A stretch of 64,000 nt of DNA, taken from assembly GCF_014650715.1 (NCBI RefSeq), contig NZ_BMVM01000019.1, forward strand, positions 62,001 to 126,000. The letters are read 5' to 3'. Position numbers and translations under genes: made by a program. The notes below the pieces were generated by a model. That model ran no database searches, had not been told where the DNA came from, and was given only the letters and a program-made list of their open reading frames with translations. Position 1 is the first letter of the stretch, and every line of letters starts with the position of its first letter. Of this stretch, positions 44,811 through 54,465 are shown piece by piece. The stretch is from Streptomyces bluensis (GTDB taxonomy: Bacteria; Actinomycetota; Actinomycetes; Streptomycetales; Streptomycetaceae).

Positions 44811-47141
44811 TCAGTTGTCCCCCTGCTCGTTCCGCCACACGGCGAGCTGGGTGCGCGAGCGGAAGCCCAGCTTGGCCAGGATGCGTTCGACGTGGTTCTC
44901 GGCGGTACGCAGGGTGATCGTCAGCCGGACCGCGATCTCCTTGTTGGTCAGGCCCGCGGCCACCAGGTCGGCGACCTGACCCTCGCGCCGGGTCAGCACC
45001 CGGGCGGGCGCGTCGGCCTGTTCCTCTCCCAGGACGTACGCCATCGCCGACGGCACCGGCCGGCCCGCCCCGGAGCGGTACGCGCGGTCGTACGCCCTCG
45101 CACCGAGTTTCTCGCGGACGGCGCTCTCGTGGTGGCGGTGGGAGTCGAGCAGGAAGGGCGGCGCGGAGAGCGTCCCGCCGATCGTTTTCCACAGGGTGTG
45201 CAGGATGCCGAAGAGTTCGGCGGCCCGGTGGGCGTCGCCGGCCGCGGCGGCGCTCTGCGCGACGAGTTCGACGCACATGGCCATGTCCCACCAGTCGTTG
45301 AAGGGCCGCAGCCCCCGTACGGCGGTCCGGGCCTCGGCCGCGGCGGTGCCGTGGTCGCCGTCGGTCCACGCCGCCAGCGCCCGTACGAAGTGGGTGAGCG
45401 CGCCGACCCAGGACTCGCCGTGCGCGGACGTGACGGCCTCGCACTCGGTGCCGAGCCGGGCCGCGAGCGCCCCGTCGCCGAGGGCCGCGGCCACCAGGGC
45501 GCGTTTCATCGTGCACTCGGTGGCACCGCCGACGTCGCCGAGGGCGCGCAGCCCGGCGGCCGCCGCCGTGAACAGCGCGGCGGCCTCCGGCAGTTCCTGG
45601 CGCCAGGTGGCGACAACGCCCCGGTGGTGCCGTATCCAGGCGGAGGCGGCCCGGTCACCCTCCTGTTCGGCGGCCGACCGGGCCTCGTCGAGGATCGGCA
45701 GGGCGTCCTCCACGGCCCCTTGGAGAATCTCCAGGTAGGCCCGGGTGGCCAGCGCGGCGGCCCGGCCGGGGTCCGCGGCCGGGCCGGCCTCCAGCAGCCG
45801 TGACAGCCAGTGCCGGCCCTCCTCCAGGGAACCGAGGGTGATCCAGTAGTGGCGCGGCGCCACGGCCAGGACCATCCCCTGGGCCGTCTCGCCCGGTGTC
45901 TCCAGACAGAACTCCAGCGCCGCGCGCAGATTGGCGTGGTCGTGGCGCCGCCGGGTGAGCAACTCGGCCTGCCGGGGCCCGAACCACTCGCGTTCGGCGC
46001 GTACGGTCAGGTCCAGGAAGTAGTCGCGATGGCGCCGCCGAAGGCGCGCCACCTCACCGTCCTCACCGGCCAGTTGTTCCCGCCCGTACTCGCGGATGGT
46101 CTCCAGCATCCGGTACCGGGACCGGCCGCCGTTCTCCTCCCGGTCCTCCTCCCGGATCAGCACCGACTTCTCCACCAGCCCGTCGACCGCGTCCACCACG
46201 GCCTCCCGGGGAAGGCCGTCCCCTGAGCACACGGCCTCAGCGGCGGGCAGGTCGAAGCCGCCCGCGAAGACCGAGGCCCGCTCCCACAGCGCCCGTTCCC
46301 GCGCGGTGCACAGCGCGTAGCTCCAGCCGATCAGTTCCCGCAGGGTGCGCTGCCGCGGCAGGGCGGCGCGGCTGCCCAGGGTGAGCAGCGCGTAACGGTC
46401 GTCGAGCCGGGCCAGGATCTCCGGCACGGTGAGGGTCCGCATCCGGGCCGCGGCGAGTTCGATCGCCAGCGGCAGGCCCTCCAGCCGGTGCACCAACTCC
46501 GCGACGGCGCCGGCGTTCTCCGCGTCGACGGTGAAGCCGGGCCGGACGGCGGCGGCCCGCTGCTCGAACAGGGCGACCGCCGGGAACCGGCCGATGTCCC
46601 GCGCCGAGCGCCGGCCACCGGGTTCCGGAGTGGCCAACGCCGGTACGTGAACGACCTGTTCACCGGTGACGCCGAGGGCCTGCCTGCTGGTGGTGAGGAC
46701 GCTCAGTCCGGGGGCGGCCCTGAGCAGGGCGTCCACGGTGCCCGCACAGGCGTCGATCAGGTGTTCGCAGTTGTCCAGGACGAGCAGCAGCCGTCGGGTA
46801 CGGAGGTGTTCGACGACGACGTCGTGCAGGTCGCGGGCGGAGACTCCCCGCAGGCCGAGGGCGCCCGCGATGCCCTGGGCGAGCAGCTTCCCGTCGCGCA
46901 GAGCGGCCAGTTCCACGGTGTGGACTCCGTCGGGGAACGTGTCCACGACGGTGGCGGCGACCTGGAAGGCCAGCCGGGTCTTGCCCACTCCGCCGACGCC
47001 GGTGAGCGTGACCAGCCGGGACGCGGTCAGCCGCCGTCTGATCCCGGTGACCTCGCCGCGCCGCCCCACCAGGGCGGTGAGCGGGACCGGCACCCCTACG
47101 GCCGACGTTCCGTTGTGCGAAGCCCCCGTCGTCATGGTCAC
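44811..47141 (-). CDS. Large ATP-binding LuxR-type regulator
   Basis: The protein is 776 aa (GTG 47141 or ATG 47135). The NTPase domain has Walker A GVGGVGKT at 48-55 and Walker B LLLVLDNCEHLIDA. The region FDLPAAEAVCS fits a winged-helix segment, and the middle is helical and TPR-like. The C-terminal 60 residues are a LuxR HTH (LTRREGQVADLVAAGLTNKE, then T-A-E-N-H-V-E-R-I-L-A-K-L). It is an AfsR/LAL-like activator without a SARP domain. The signal is unknown. It converges on the kinase gene 26 nt away and is followed upstream by the VWA gene in the same orientation. Confidence 0.9.
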   Translation of the reverse strand: MTMTTGASHNGTSAVGVPVPLTALVGRRGEVTGIRRRLTASRLVTLTGVGGVGKTRLAFQVAATVVDTFPDGVHTVELAALRDGKLLAQGIAGALGLRGVSARDLHDVVVEHLRTRRLLLVLDNCEHLIDACAGTVDALLRAAPGLSVLTTSRQALGVTGEQVVHVPALATPEPGGRRSARDIGRFPAVALFEQRAAAVRPGFTVDAENAGAVAELVHRLEGLPLAIELAAARMRTLTVPEILARLDDRYALLTLGSRAALPRQRTLRELIGWSYALCTARERALWERASVFAGGFDLPAAEAVCSGDGLPREAVVDAVDGLVEKSVLIREEDREENGGRSRYRMLETIREYGREQLAGEDGEVARLRRRHRDYFLDLTVRAEREWFGPRQAELLTRRRHDHANLRAALEFCLETPGETAQGMVLAVAPRHYWITLGSLEEGRHWLSRLLEAGPAADPGRAAALATRAYLEILQGAVEDALPILDEARSAAEQEGDRAASAWIRHHRGVVATWRQELPEAAALFTAAAAGLRALGDVGGATECTMKRALVAAALGDGALAARLGTECEAVTSAHGESWVGALTHFVRALAAWTDGDHGTAAAEARTAVRGLRPFNDWWDMAMCVELVAQSAAAAGDAHRAAELFGILHTLWKTIGGTLSAPPFLLDSHRHHESAVREKLGARAYDRAYRSGAGRPVPSAMAYVLGEEQADAPARVLTRREGQVADLVAAGLTNKEIAVRLTITLRTAENHVERILAKLGFRSRTQLAVWRNEQGDN

Positions 47142-47233
47142 AACATATAACTCGGCTCAGGTTGGCTCCCGCGAAGTCGAGGCCGTCGCCCAGGACTCGG
47201 CTTCGTACCCGCTCCACGCCGCGACCGACCGGG

Positions 47234-49024
47234 TCAGATCACGCGGAAGAGGTCGGCGGCGGCGTGGACGTCGGTGAGGTCCTCGATGGAACGGAGGTTG
47301 TCGCACAAGGCCTGGAGGGCCGAGTCGGCCTCGGCCGCGCGCGGGGCGCCGATGACCACGCCGAAGACCCGGAAGCCCAACCGGTGCTTGGCGTCGTTCC
47401 AGCCGCGCATCCACTCCTCGGTGACGCCGCAGTCGTCGTCGGTGATCATCACGATGTCGCCGCGCGTGCGGGCGGCGTCGTTGAACTCCTCCTCCAGCAG
47501 TTCGCCGGCCGCTGACAGCGGCGTCTGGTAGCTGGTTCCGCCGCCGAGGAAGGTCTCCGCGAAGTCGAGGATTCGGTCGATGCCGGCGGGCCGGCCGGCC
47601 GGGAAACGGAAGACCTGGAGCCTGCCGGGGGCGGAGAACAGGATGCCGACGAAATCGCGCCCCGCGTGGCGGGCCTGGTCGAGCAGCGCGAGGGCGCAGG
47701 CCTTGGCCCACGCCTCCCTCGTGATTCCGCCGGGTCCCGCCTCGTACATGGAGTGCGAGGTGTCCACGCACGCGATGACGGCGCCCTTGCCGGTGGCCTG
47801 CTCTCCCTGGCTGTCGTAGAGCATCAGTTCCCCGGCGGCGTAACGCACGGCGAACACCGCACGCAGTTCGGGCAGGCCGAGATGGACCAGCTCCGAGGGA
47901 ACGACGCGGGAAAGATCGTTGCCGAGCGTGACGCCGACCAACTCCCCGGTGGCGTTCTCCACCTTGCGGGCGCGCTCACCGCCGGCCATCTGCCGGAACC
48001 GGCCGATCAGTTCGGCCCACTGCGCGAGACGGCCGGTGCGCAGCCGCTCGGCGAGCCGGGCGCGCTGGTCGAACGGCATCCGCTCCAGCGCGCCGGGAGC
48101 AACGCCCCATGCCCGCATCAGCGCGGTCTCCTGCCGTACGGCCTCGGCGGCCTTCGCCGCCGCGTTCCGCGCGGCGGCCCGAATTCCGGGGGCTGCTGCC
48201 GTGAGGGCCTGATCGGCGGCCTGGGCGGCCTGCCGCGCTGCTGCCGCAGCGGTCTCGGCGGTCTCGGCTGTCTCGGCCGTCTCGGCCGTCTCGGCCGTCT
48301 CGGCCGTCTCGGCCGTCTCGGCCGTCTCGGCCGTCTCGGCCGTCTCGGCCGTCTCGGCCGTCTCGGCTGTCTGTTGTACGGCGTCGGCGGCCGGGGTCGG
48401 CACGGTGCCGTCCCCGTCGGACCGGTCCGCCTCGTCGGCGGCCTGCTGGAGCGCCTCGCCCACGGCAGTCGCCGCGGCTCGGGCGTCCTGCTGGGCCTTC
48501 TTCGCCTGCTCGGCCTGGTCCTGGGCCTGACGGGAGTGCTCCAGCATCCGGCGCAGCGCGGCGGCCTGGGCGAGTACGGCCATGGCGGCGGCGTAGGGGT
48601 CGCCGGCCGTCTCGCGGTGCAGCTCGGCGAACTCCGGTGACTCCACCAGTGCGCTGATGATCTGGTGGTTGACCAGCCGGGAGGGGTCCATCTCCGCGCG
48701 CTCGCGCAACCGCGGGCTGACCTTGTAGGCGGCGAGGAACGCGTCGGTCAGGAGGTCGGTGGTGAGATCGGTGGTGAGGGCAGTGGTGGGGTCAGAGGCG
48801 AGGTCCTCAGTGGTGTAGTCGTGGCGTCCGCTCAGTTCCTTGGACAGATCGCGCAGTCCGGCCGACTGTTCGTAGGTGTCGCGCCAGGTGATCCGGTCGA
48901 ACCGGTCCGCGACCACGGCCGCGGTGTGCCGGTCGGGTGCGGCGGCGGAGGCGGACAGGCCCACCCGCTTCCCGGCCCTGCTCGTCGGCTCGTTGAGCTT
49001 GCTCGGTGCTGTTCTGTCCCTCAC
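47234..49024 (-). CDS. VWA-domain protein paired with MoxR ATPase (ViaA-like)
   Basis: The protein is 596 aa from GTG 49024, overlapping the MoxR stop by four bases; the longer upstream frame is antisense to MoxR. The N-terminal half is helical. Residues around 220-258 are 13 tandem A-E-T units. The C-terminal VWA domain has a MIDAS D-T-S-H-S (CVDTSHSMYEAGPGG), then GTSYQTPLSAAGELL and VMITDDDCGV. MoxR-VWA pairs remodel or load metal and cofactors into target proteins (RavA-ViaA type). The target here is unknown. The repeat length may vary between strains. Confidence 0.88.
   Translation of the reverse strand: MRDRTAPSKLNEPTSRAGKRVGLSASAAAPDRHTAAVVADRFDRITWRDTYEQSAGLRDLSKELSGRHDYTTEDLASDPTTALTTDLTTDLLTDAFLAAYKVSPRLRERAEMDPSRLVNHQIISALVESPEFAELHRETAGDPYAAAMAVLAQAAALRRMLEHSRQAQDQAEQAKKAQQDARAAATAVGEALQQAADEADRSDGDGTVPTPAADAVQQTAETAETAETAETAETAETAETAETAETAETAETAETAETAAAAARQAAQAADQALTAAAPGIRAAARNAAAKAAEAVRQETALMRAWGVAPGALERMPFDQRARLAERLRTGRLAQWAELIGRFRQMAGGERARKVENATGELVGVTLGNDLSRVVPSELVHLGLPELRAVFAVRYAAGELMLYDSQGEQATGKGAVIACVDTSHSMYEAGPGGITREAWAKACALALLDQARHAGRDFVGILFSAPGRLQVFRFPAGRPAGIDRILDFAETFLGGGTSYQTPLSAAGELLEEEFNDAARTRGDIVMITDDDCGVTEEWMRGWNDAKHRLGFRVFGVVIGAPRAAEADSALQALCDNLRSIEDLTDVHAAADLFRVI
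48252..48368. repeat. 13 tandem copies of a 9-bp in-frame repeat
   Basis: The unit is GTCTCGGCC (Ala-Glu-Thr on the minus strand) repeated 13 times with only terminal variants. Length change by slippage would keep the VWA protein in frame and alter only the linker between its helical and VWA domains. The plus-strand reading gives a spurious Leu-Gly-Arg repeat open frame. Confidence 0.9.
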
Positions 49025-50229
49025 AGCTGGGCCTGCACCGTGCTCGCGTCCACCCCGAGGGCCTCGGTGAGAACGCGGGCGCGGACGGCGCGCTGGCGGC
49101 CGGTGACCCGGTCGATGGCGGCGGTGGAGCGGCCGGCGCCCGCCGCCTCCTCGCGCAGCTTCTCCAGGCGCTTCCCCGCCATGGCGAGCTTGTTGTGGGC
49201 CTTCTTGATGACCCACTCGCTCAGCGCCTCGCGGGACTGCCCGGCCATGGCGTCGAGTTGGGCCTCCAGTTCCTCGATGGCGTCGGCGAGGTCGAGGGCC
49301 TCCTTGGCGTCGGGGTTGACCAGTTGCAGCACCTCGCGTTCGACGGTCGGGCGTTCGGCGGGCGAGTCCCACAGCACATGGGTCAGCACCGGCAGGTCGG
49401 TCTCGGCGACCGCGGGGCGTCCGTCGAGGTACGCGGACGCCTGGAGCAGGCCCACCGCCTGCCGCCAGCGGCGGTCGGAGGCGACGAGTTCCTTGCGGCG
49501 CAGGGCGGCCCGCAGTGTGCATATGGCATCCACGATCGCGTCGGGGACGTCCACGGCCGGGACGGCCTCGGTCACGGCGTGCCGCAGCGCGGCCAGTTCG
49601 ACGGTGGTGCGTGCCGGTGGCGCCGGGCGGCTGACGGCGGAGCGGACCAGTGCGGCGAAGTTCGAGGGGTCCTCCAGGTAGCCGACCTCGATCCGCACCA
49701 GCAGGCGGTCGTAGATCGCGGCCGCGTCCTCCTCGCCGGGCAGTTCGTTGCTTGCCGTGATGGCGCCGATCAGGGGGCAGCGGATCGGCTCGCCGCCGCT
49801 CTCGGGGTGGTAGATGCGCTCGTTGAGGTAGCCCAGCGTCTCGTTCAGCGCGGCCGTGGAGCACTTGAAGATCTCGTCGATGAACGCGACATGGGCGGTC
49901 GTGGCGCGGCCGTCGTAGACCTGGCGGTACTCGCCTTGGGCCAGCGCGGCGACGTCGATGGGTCCGAACATCCTCGTCGGCGCGGTGAACTTCGACAGGA
50001 GGATCTCCCAGTAGGCCGCCCCCTCGATTCTGCCCGTGAGCTCCCGGGCCATCTCGGACTTCGCCGTTCCGGGCGGGCCGAGCACCAACGAGTGCTGCCC
50101 GGCCAGCAGGGTCACCACCAGCGTCCGCACCACGTCAGCGCGCTCGTAGAAACGGTCCGACAGTTCGTCGCTGATCGCCCGCAGTCTCTTGGCGGTGTCC
50201 TGCGCGTCCTGCGCGTGCTGTGCGTGCAC
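49021..50229 (-). CDS. MoxR-family AAA+ ATPase
   Basis: The protein is 402 aa from GTG 50229; AAGGGG lies 6 nt upstream of this codon, whereas the TTG two codons earlier would have no spacing, so GTG is preferred. It shows MoxR features: Walker A GPPGTAKSE near residue 52, TAPTRMFGPIDVAAL, Walker B H-V-A-F-I-D-E-I-F-K and sensor T-A-S-N-E-L-P. The C-terminal lid helices end V-D-A-S-T-V-Q-A-Q-L. It is coupled to the VWA gene and should act as its chaperone partner, like RavA with ViaA. Confidence 0.93.
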   Translation of the reverse strand: MHAQHAQDAQDTAKRLRAISDELSDRFYERADVVRTLVVTLLAGQHSLVLGPPGTAKSEMARELTGRIEGAAYWEILLSKFTAPTRMFGPIDVAALAQGEYRQVYDGRATTAHVAFIDEIFKCSTAALNETLGYLNERIYHPESGGEPIRCPLIGAITASNELPGEEDAAAIYDRLLVRIEVGYLEDPSNFAALVRSAVSRPAPPARTTVELAALRHAVTEAVPAVDVPDAIVDAICTLRAALRRKELVASDRRWRQAVGLLQASAYLDGRPAVAETDLPVLTHVLWDSPAERPTVEREVLQLVNPDAKEALDLADAIEELEAQLDAMAGQSREALSEWVIKKAHNKLAMAGKRLEKLREEAAGAGRSTAAIDRVTGRQRAVRARVLTEALGVDASTVQAQL

Positions 50230-50313
50230 GTTCAACCCCTTGCCCGTAACGCCCTGTTGGCCGACGAGACGGCCCTGCTCCTCGAACCTACGGCCCCAGG
50301 AGCAACACGCGCA

Positions 50314-51795
50314 TCAAGGATCCTCTGAGCCGGCCGACGGCGTGCCGCGCTGCCATCGGGCCAGGACGGCCGCCGCCACCGTGGCGGTCACGAACGAACC
50401 CCCGGCGAGCGCGATGTAGGCGTGCACGCCCGCCGCCGAGTTCTCCTCCTCCCCGCCGACGAACACCGTGGTGGACGTGAGCACCGCCGCGCCCATCATG
50501 TTCATCACCACCGAGCCGATCGCGAGCATGACCTGGACCAGGCCGGTCACAACGCCCTGTGAGGCGATCGGTGCCACGCTCGTCGCCATGTTGAAGCCGG
50601 ACGTGACGATCGCTCCGGCCGTGAAGCCCAGCAGGGCGGCGAAGACGAGCGCGGCGTAGAACTGGGAGACCGAAAGGTACATCCCGATGGTTGCCACCGT
50701 GCCGAGCGCCACCCCGCCCGCCAGCGTCGGCGCCGGTCCGACGCGGGTGGCGAGCCATCCCGCCAGGGTGCCCCCGGCCATGATGCCGACGGCCGGTGCG
50801 GCGAACAGCAGGCCCCGTACGCCCTGGTCGGCGAGTCCGTAGCCCAGGCCGTCGGCCGGCGCGACCTCGGCGATCAGGCTGATGAGCTGGAGCAGGCTCT
50901 GGTAGGCGCCGGTCGAGAGGACGACCACCAGCAGGGTGAGGGCCAGTGGTCTGCTGAGGTTCCTGATGTCGATCACGGGCTCGGGGATCCGCCGCGCCCT
51001 CACGGCCCACCTGGCCAGTACCACGGCACCACCGATGAGGAGGGCGACCGGGCCCGCGGCCGACCAGCCGTACTCCGACCCGAGACTCACATAGCTGAGC
51101 ACCGCCGCCAGGCCCCCGCCGAGGAGAACGGCCCCGACGACGTCGAGCTTGCCGCCGGTCCTGACCGGGGACTCGGGAATGAGGCCGCGCACGCACACCG
51201 CCGCGACGGCTGCGACGACCGCGGACACGACGAACACGCTCCGGAAGCCGTACTCCGCGGCCAGGACCTCGAAGAGGAACGGCGAGACGATGCCGAGGAC
51301 CGCCGAGCCGGACGTCACCACGCCGACCGCCGTCATCGCGATGCGAGGAGCGCAGATCTGCCGGACGAGCGCGACCGAGAGGAACATGGCGCCCACGGCC
51401 GCGCCCTGCAGCAGGCGTCCCGCGATGAACACCCAGACGGTGGGCGCGACGAGGCACACGAGGGCACCCGCGCAGCACGTGAGCAGAGCCGCTACGAGGA
51501 CTTTGCGCGTTCCGTACATGTCGGCGCTCCTGCCGAGCAGCGGCGCCCACATCGCTCCCGCCAGCAGCGCGCTGGCGTTGAGCCATGCCGCCTGGTCGGT
51601 GCCGAAGTGGTCGAGCATCTCGGGCAGGACGAGCAGCGGCGCCCCGATGACCGTGTCCACCATGACGTTCACGAGCATCAGGACGGCAACCCGGCGGACG
51701 AGCCGCCCGCTCCACCTCGTGTACCGCTCACCGCTCGGCGCATCCGTGCCGCCTTCGGTGCCGCTCATGCTGCGCGTCGGTAGAGGGGAGCTCAT
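50314..51795 (-). CDS. MFS drug exporter (DHA2-type, 14 TM), module A
   Basis: The protein is 493 aa with about 14 hydrophobic helices. Motif A appears as LLGRSADMYGTRKVLVAALL, and the motif C-like region as SAVLGIVSPF. It is close to the module B exporter: both contain FGTDQAAWLNASALLAG or FDTDQAAWLNASALLAG and share most loop sequences. It would export the substrate or product of the coupled monooxygenase, using proton motive force. Its ATG overlaps the monooxygenase stop (ATGA). Control is probably by the divergent TetR gene through the 53632-53650 palindrome. Confidence 0.92.
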   Translation of the reverse strand: MSSPLPTRSMSGTEGGTDAPSGERYTRWSGRLVRRVAVLMLVNVMVDTVIGAPLLVLPEMLDHFGTDQAAWLNASALLAGAMWAPLLGRSADMYGTRKVLVAALLTCCAGALVCLVAPTVWVFIAGRLLQGAAVGAMFLSVALVRQICAPRIAMTAVGVVTSGSAVLGIVSPFLFEVLAAEYGFRSVFVVSAVVAAVAAVCVRGLIPESPVRTGGKLDVVGAVLLGGGLAAVLSYVSLGSEYGWSAAGPVALLIGGAVVLARWAVRARRIPEPVIDIRNLSRPLALTLLVVVLSTGAYQSLLQLISLIAEVAPADGLGYGLADQGVRGLLFAAPAVGIMAGGTLAGWLATRVGPAPTLAGGVALGTVATIGMYLSVSQFYAALVFAALLGFTAGAIVTSGFNMATSVAPIASQGVVTGLVQVMLAIGSVVMNMMGAAVLTSTTVFVGGEEENSAAGVHAYIALAGGSFVTATVAAAVLARWQRGTPSAGSEDP

Positions 51796-53537
51796 GTCAG
51801 CTCCTGTATCTGTCCAACGTGGTTGCCGAGCAGCCTGAACGGGGCCAGGTGCCGGATGATCTCCGTCGCCCGGCGGGCCGGGAGACGGGCCGCGATGTGT
51901 CCGTCGGGGCGGATGAGGATGAGTTCACCCGGGAGCGGCCGGTAGGTGCGCCGGAACTCGCCCTCGGCGTCGACGACGTCGCTGTCCGGGGCCCGGCCGA
52001 TGCGATGCACATGGAGGCGGGTCGGGGTGGCTCGGTCGCGGGTGACCGGTTCGGGGTGCTCGTAGGCGAGGAGGGACCAGTGCGGTCCCCGTAGCAGGTC
52101 GAAGAGGTCGAAGACGTCGGGGAGGACGGAGAGATCGGAGGGTTCGGAGAGGACGCGGAGGTCGGTGATGTCGGAGAGGTCGGAGAGGTCGGCGGTGAAG
52201 GCCCTTCCTTTCAGCCCGCCGACGTTCGGTGCCCGGTCGCCGGGCAGGGGGCCGGGCGGGAGATCGTGCAGGGGGTCGTGCGGGAGACGGGGCCCCGGTT
52301 CCGAACCGGGTTCCGAACCTGGTTCCGGCGCGGGTTCCGGCGCGCCGTGTTGGGTGAGCGGACTGGTGCGATAACGGATGCCCAGGCCGGTGGTCATCGC
52401 GCCGTCGGCGATGCCCGAGAGCGCCGTGCCCAGTCCGTCCTCGCTGCCGCGGTCCGCCTGCCCGACGACCCTGCGCATCTTCTCCGTGCTGGCCGCCAGG
52501 ACCGTACGGGCGACCGGGATGCGTTCGGCGGCGTACGTGTCCAGCAGGCTCGGGTCGGCTCCCTCGACGAGGACGCCGGCGAGTTTCCAGCCGAGGTTGT
52601 AGGCGTCCTGGATGCCGGTGTTCATGCCCTGGCCGCCAGCGGGGGAGTGCACGTGGGCGGCGTCTCCGGCGAGCAGGACGCGGCCCTTGCGGTAGTCCTC
52701 CACCATGCGGACGTTCACGCGGTAGACCGACAGCCAGGTCGCGCCGCTCAGTACGACGCTGCCCGCGCCGGCACGTTCGTCGAGCAGCTGCTGGTACAAC
52801 TCCCGTGACGGGACGCCCGGTTCCGCACCCGGCGCGATCGGGCTCTGGAACTGCCACAGGTCGCTGCCGGGGAGTGGGGTGAGGCCGAGCATGCCGTGTG
52901 CGGACGGCCAGATGTGTATGTGGTCGCGGTCGAGGTCCGGTCCGGTGACATCACCGAGGTACCAGCGCTGCTGCTCGTACGTCTCCCCGTTCAGGGGAAG
53001 CCCGATGAGTCCGCGGGTGCCGCTCCTGCCGCCGTCCGCCCCCACGACGTAGCGGGCGCGGACGGTCTCCCGGCCGCCCGGCGTCCGCAGGGTGACGGTG
53101 ACGCCGGTGTCGTCCTGGTCGAGGCCGACCGCCTCGGTCGCGAACTCCACCCGACCGCCGCGGTCTTCGAGTCGTTCGCGCAGCGCTCGCTCCACATCGA
53201 ACTGGCCGATCCACAACGCGTCGGGGTACGGCGTCGAGAACGACTCCTTCGCCCGGACCGAGATCGACGGCCGGTCCACGATCGCGCCGGTCGGTTCGTG
53301 GAACCGTAGGGGAAGCCCGGCGACACCGCGCCGCAGGACGTGGTCGACCGCGCCGAGGTCGTCGAGGACTTCGAGAGAGCGGGACTGGATCGTCTTGGCC
53401 TTGGAGGCGCGGTTCGGTAACGGGTCCCGTTCGACGATGCGGTGGGCGACTCCGCGACGGGCGAGGTCGCACGCCAGGGTCAGGCCGGTGGGTCCGGCTC
53501 CGATGACGAGGACGTCGGTGTGGGGTTCGTCGGTCAT
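51792..53537 (-). CDS. FAD-dependent aromatic monooxygenase (PheA/TfdB-type), module A
   Basis: The protein is 581 aa from ATG 53537 (MTDEPHTDVLVIGAGPTGLT); an ATG at 53549 with an equally good AGGA is possible. It has the FAD motif GAGPTG at 13-18, a DG motif in VVGADGGRSGTRG and a GD motif in LLAGDAAHVHSPAGGQGMN. The middle-to-late linker holds E-P-G-S repeats and D-L-S-D-L repeats that look expanded. The C-terminus (about 490-575) resembles the thioredoxin-like domain of phenol hydroxylases. Codon 40 is TTA (complement of 53418-53420). It may hydroxylate an aromatic natural product or antibiotic. Substrate unknown. Confidence 0.9.
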   Translation of the reverse strand: MTDEPHTDVLVIGAGPTGLTLACDLARRGVAHRIVERDPLPNRASKAKTIQSRSLEVLDDLGAVDHVLRRGVAGLPLRFHEPTGAIVDRPSISVRAKESFSTPYPDALWIGQFDVERALRERLEDRGGRVEFATEAVGLDQDDTGVTVTLRTPGGRETVRARYVVGADGGRSGTRGLIGLPLNGETYEQQRWYLGDVTGPDLDRDHIHIWPSAHGMLGLTPLPGSDLWQFQSPIAPGAEPGVPSRELYQQLLDERAGAGSVVLSGATWLSVYRVNVRMVEDYRKGRVLLAGDAAHVHSPAGGQGMNTGIQDAYNLGWKLAGVLVEGADPSLLDTYAAERIPVARTVLAASTEKMRRVVGQADRGSEDGLGTALSGIADGAMTTGLGIRYRTSPLTQHGAPEPAPEPGSEPGSEPGPRLPHDPLHDLPPGPLPGDRAPNVGGLKGRAFTADLSDLSDITDLRVLSEPSDLSVLPDVFDLFDLLRGPHWSLLAYEHPEPVTRDRATPTRLHVHRIGRAPDSDVVDAEGEFRRTYRPLPGELILIRPDGHIAARLPARRATEIIRHLAPFRLLGNHVGQIQELT

Positions 53538-53631
53538 GGGGTCCTGCATGAGGTCCTTGAAGTCCTTCCGAAGGGTGGTGGGGGGCGGCGGGTTCTGCGG
53601 GCCGGGGGCCGTGTGCTCCCTCCGAAAAAGT

Positions 53632-53650
53632 AAACTACACCGTACAGTTT
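53632..53650. promoter_or_regulatory. Palindromic operator candidate for the module A TetR
   Basis: AAACTACACCGTACAGTTT is an imperfect palindrome whose two halves read AAACTaCAC and AAACTgTAC. It sits in the AT-rich 140-bp gap between the monooxygenase start (53537) and the TetR start (53679), where both promoters must lie. It is a typical position and size for TetR autoregulation. Confidence 0.6.
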
Positions 53651-53678
53651 CAATTTTGCGTAAGGGTAGGCTGAGCGC

Positions 53679-54314
53679 ATGGCGACGACGAGAGCGTCCG
53701 TTCAGACCCCTGGTCGACGGCAGCGGTCCGAGAACAAGCGGGCGGCCATCCTGAACGCGGCCGCGGCCCTGTTCGTCTCCGAGGGATACGAGCTCACCAG
53801 CGTCGACGCCATCGCGTCCCGGGCCGGGGTGTCCAAACGCACCCTCTACGACCACTTCGGCGACAAGCAGACCCTCTTCCAGATCGTCCTCACGCGCGTC
53901 ACCGACGCCTTGGCGGCAACCGTGCGCACGGCGATCGAGCAGGAACTCGCGGAAGGACGCGACCTGCGCGAAGCGCTGATGGCCTTCGCGTCGCGCGTGG
54001 CGACAGAGGCGTTCCCGTCCTCGGACTACGTAACGTTCCGGCGACTGACCTCGCAGGAGCGGTCGGCGCCACGGCTCCCGGAGACCGTGCGTGAGCGTCC
54101 CGAACGGATGCTGGAGGAGCGGTTCGCGCAACTCGCGGCGAACGGCGAGATCCGGACGGCCGACCCGCGCCGCGCCGCACAGCACTTCACCGCACTGACC
54201 GTTCTCCTCGCCGTCGATGCGCTCAGGGACGAGCCGGCGGGCGCGGTGGAGGAATCGGAGATCCTCGCGATCATCGCTGACGGCGTCGACGCGTTCCTCC
54301 GCGCCTACCGCTGA
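53679..54314 (+). CDS. TetR-family regulator, module A
   Basis: The protein is 211 aa. The N-terminal HTH spans about 18-64 (RAAILNAAAALFVSEGYELT, then SVDAIASRAGVSKRTLYDHF, G-D-K-Q-T-L-F). The C-terminal ligand domain fits the AcrR/TetR_C type (DYVTFRRLTSQERSAPRLPE). It is divergent from the monooxygenase-exporter pair and expected to repress both, with release by a substrate of the pump. No TTA codon. Confidence 0.93.
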   Translation: MATTRASVQTPGRRQRSENKRAAILNAAAALFVSEGYELTSVDAIASRAGVSKRTLYDHFGDKQTLFQIVLTRVTDALAATVRTAIEQELAEGRDLREALMAFASRVATEAFPSSDYVTFRRLTSQERSAPRLPETVRERPERMLEERFAQLAANGEIRTADPRRAAQHFTALTVLLAVDALRDEPAGAVEESEILAIIADGVDAFLRAYR

Positions 54315-54465
54315 CCTCGCATGCCGCTTCGGTGACCGCTTCGGGACCGTTGCGCTGGGGGGCGATCAGGCGGACGCCGTGGTCGCGTACACGCAGTGCC
54401 CCTCCGGCGACGTCCCGTTTCCAAGTCCTGTCCACGGCTGGGCCTTCGACCGCTGGATGCTCGCC

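Noticed and set aside
47666..48640. Leu-Gly-Arg repeat protein on the plus strand
   Set aside because: It is the reverse reading of the Ala-Glu-Thr repeat in the VWA protein; the VWA MIDAS motif fixes the true strand.
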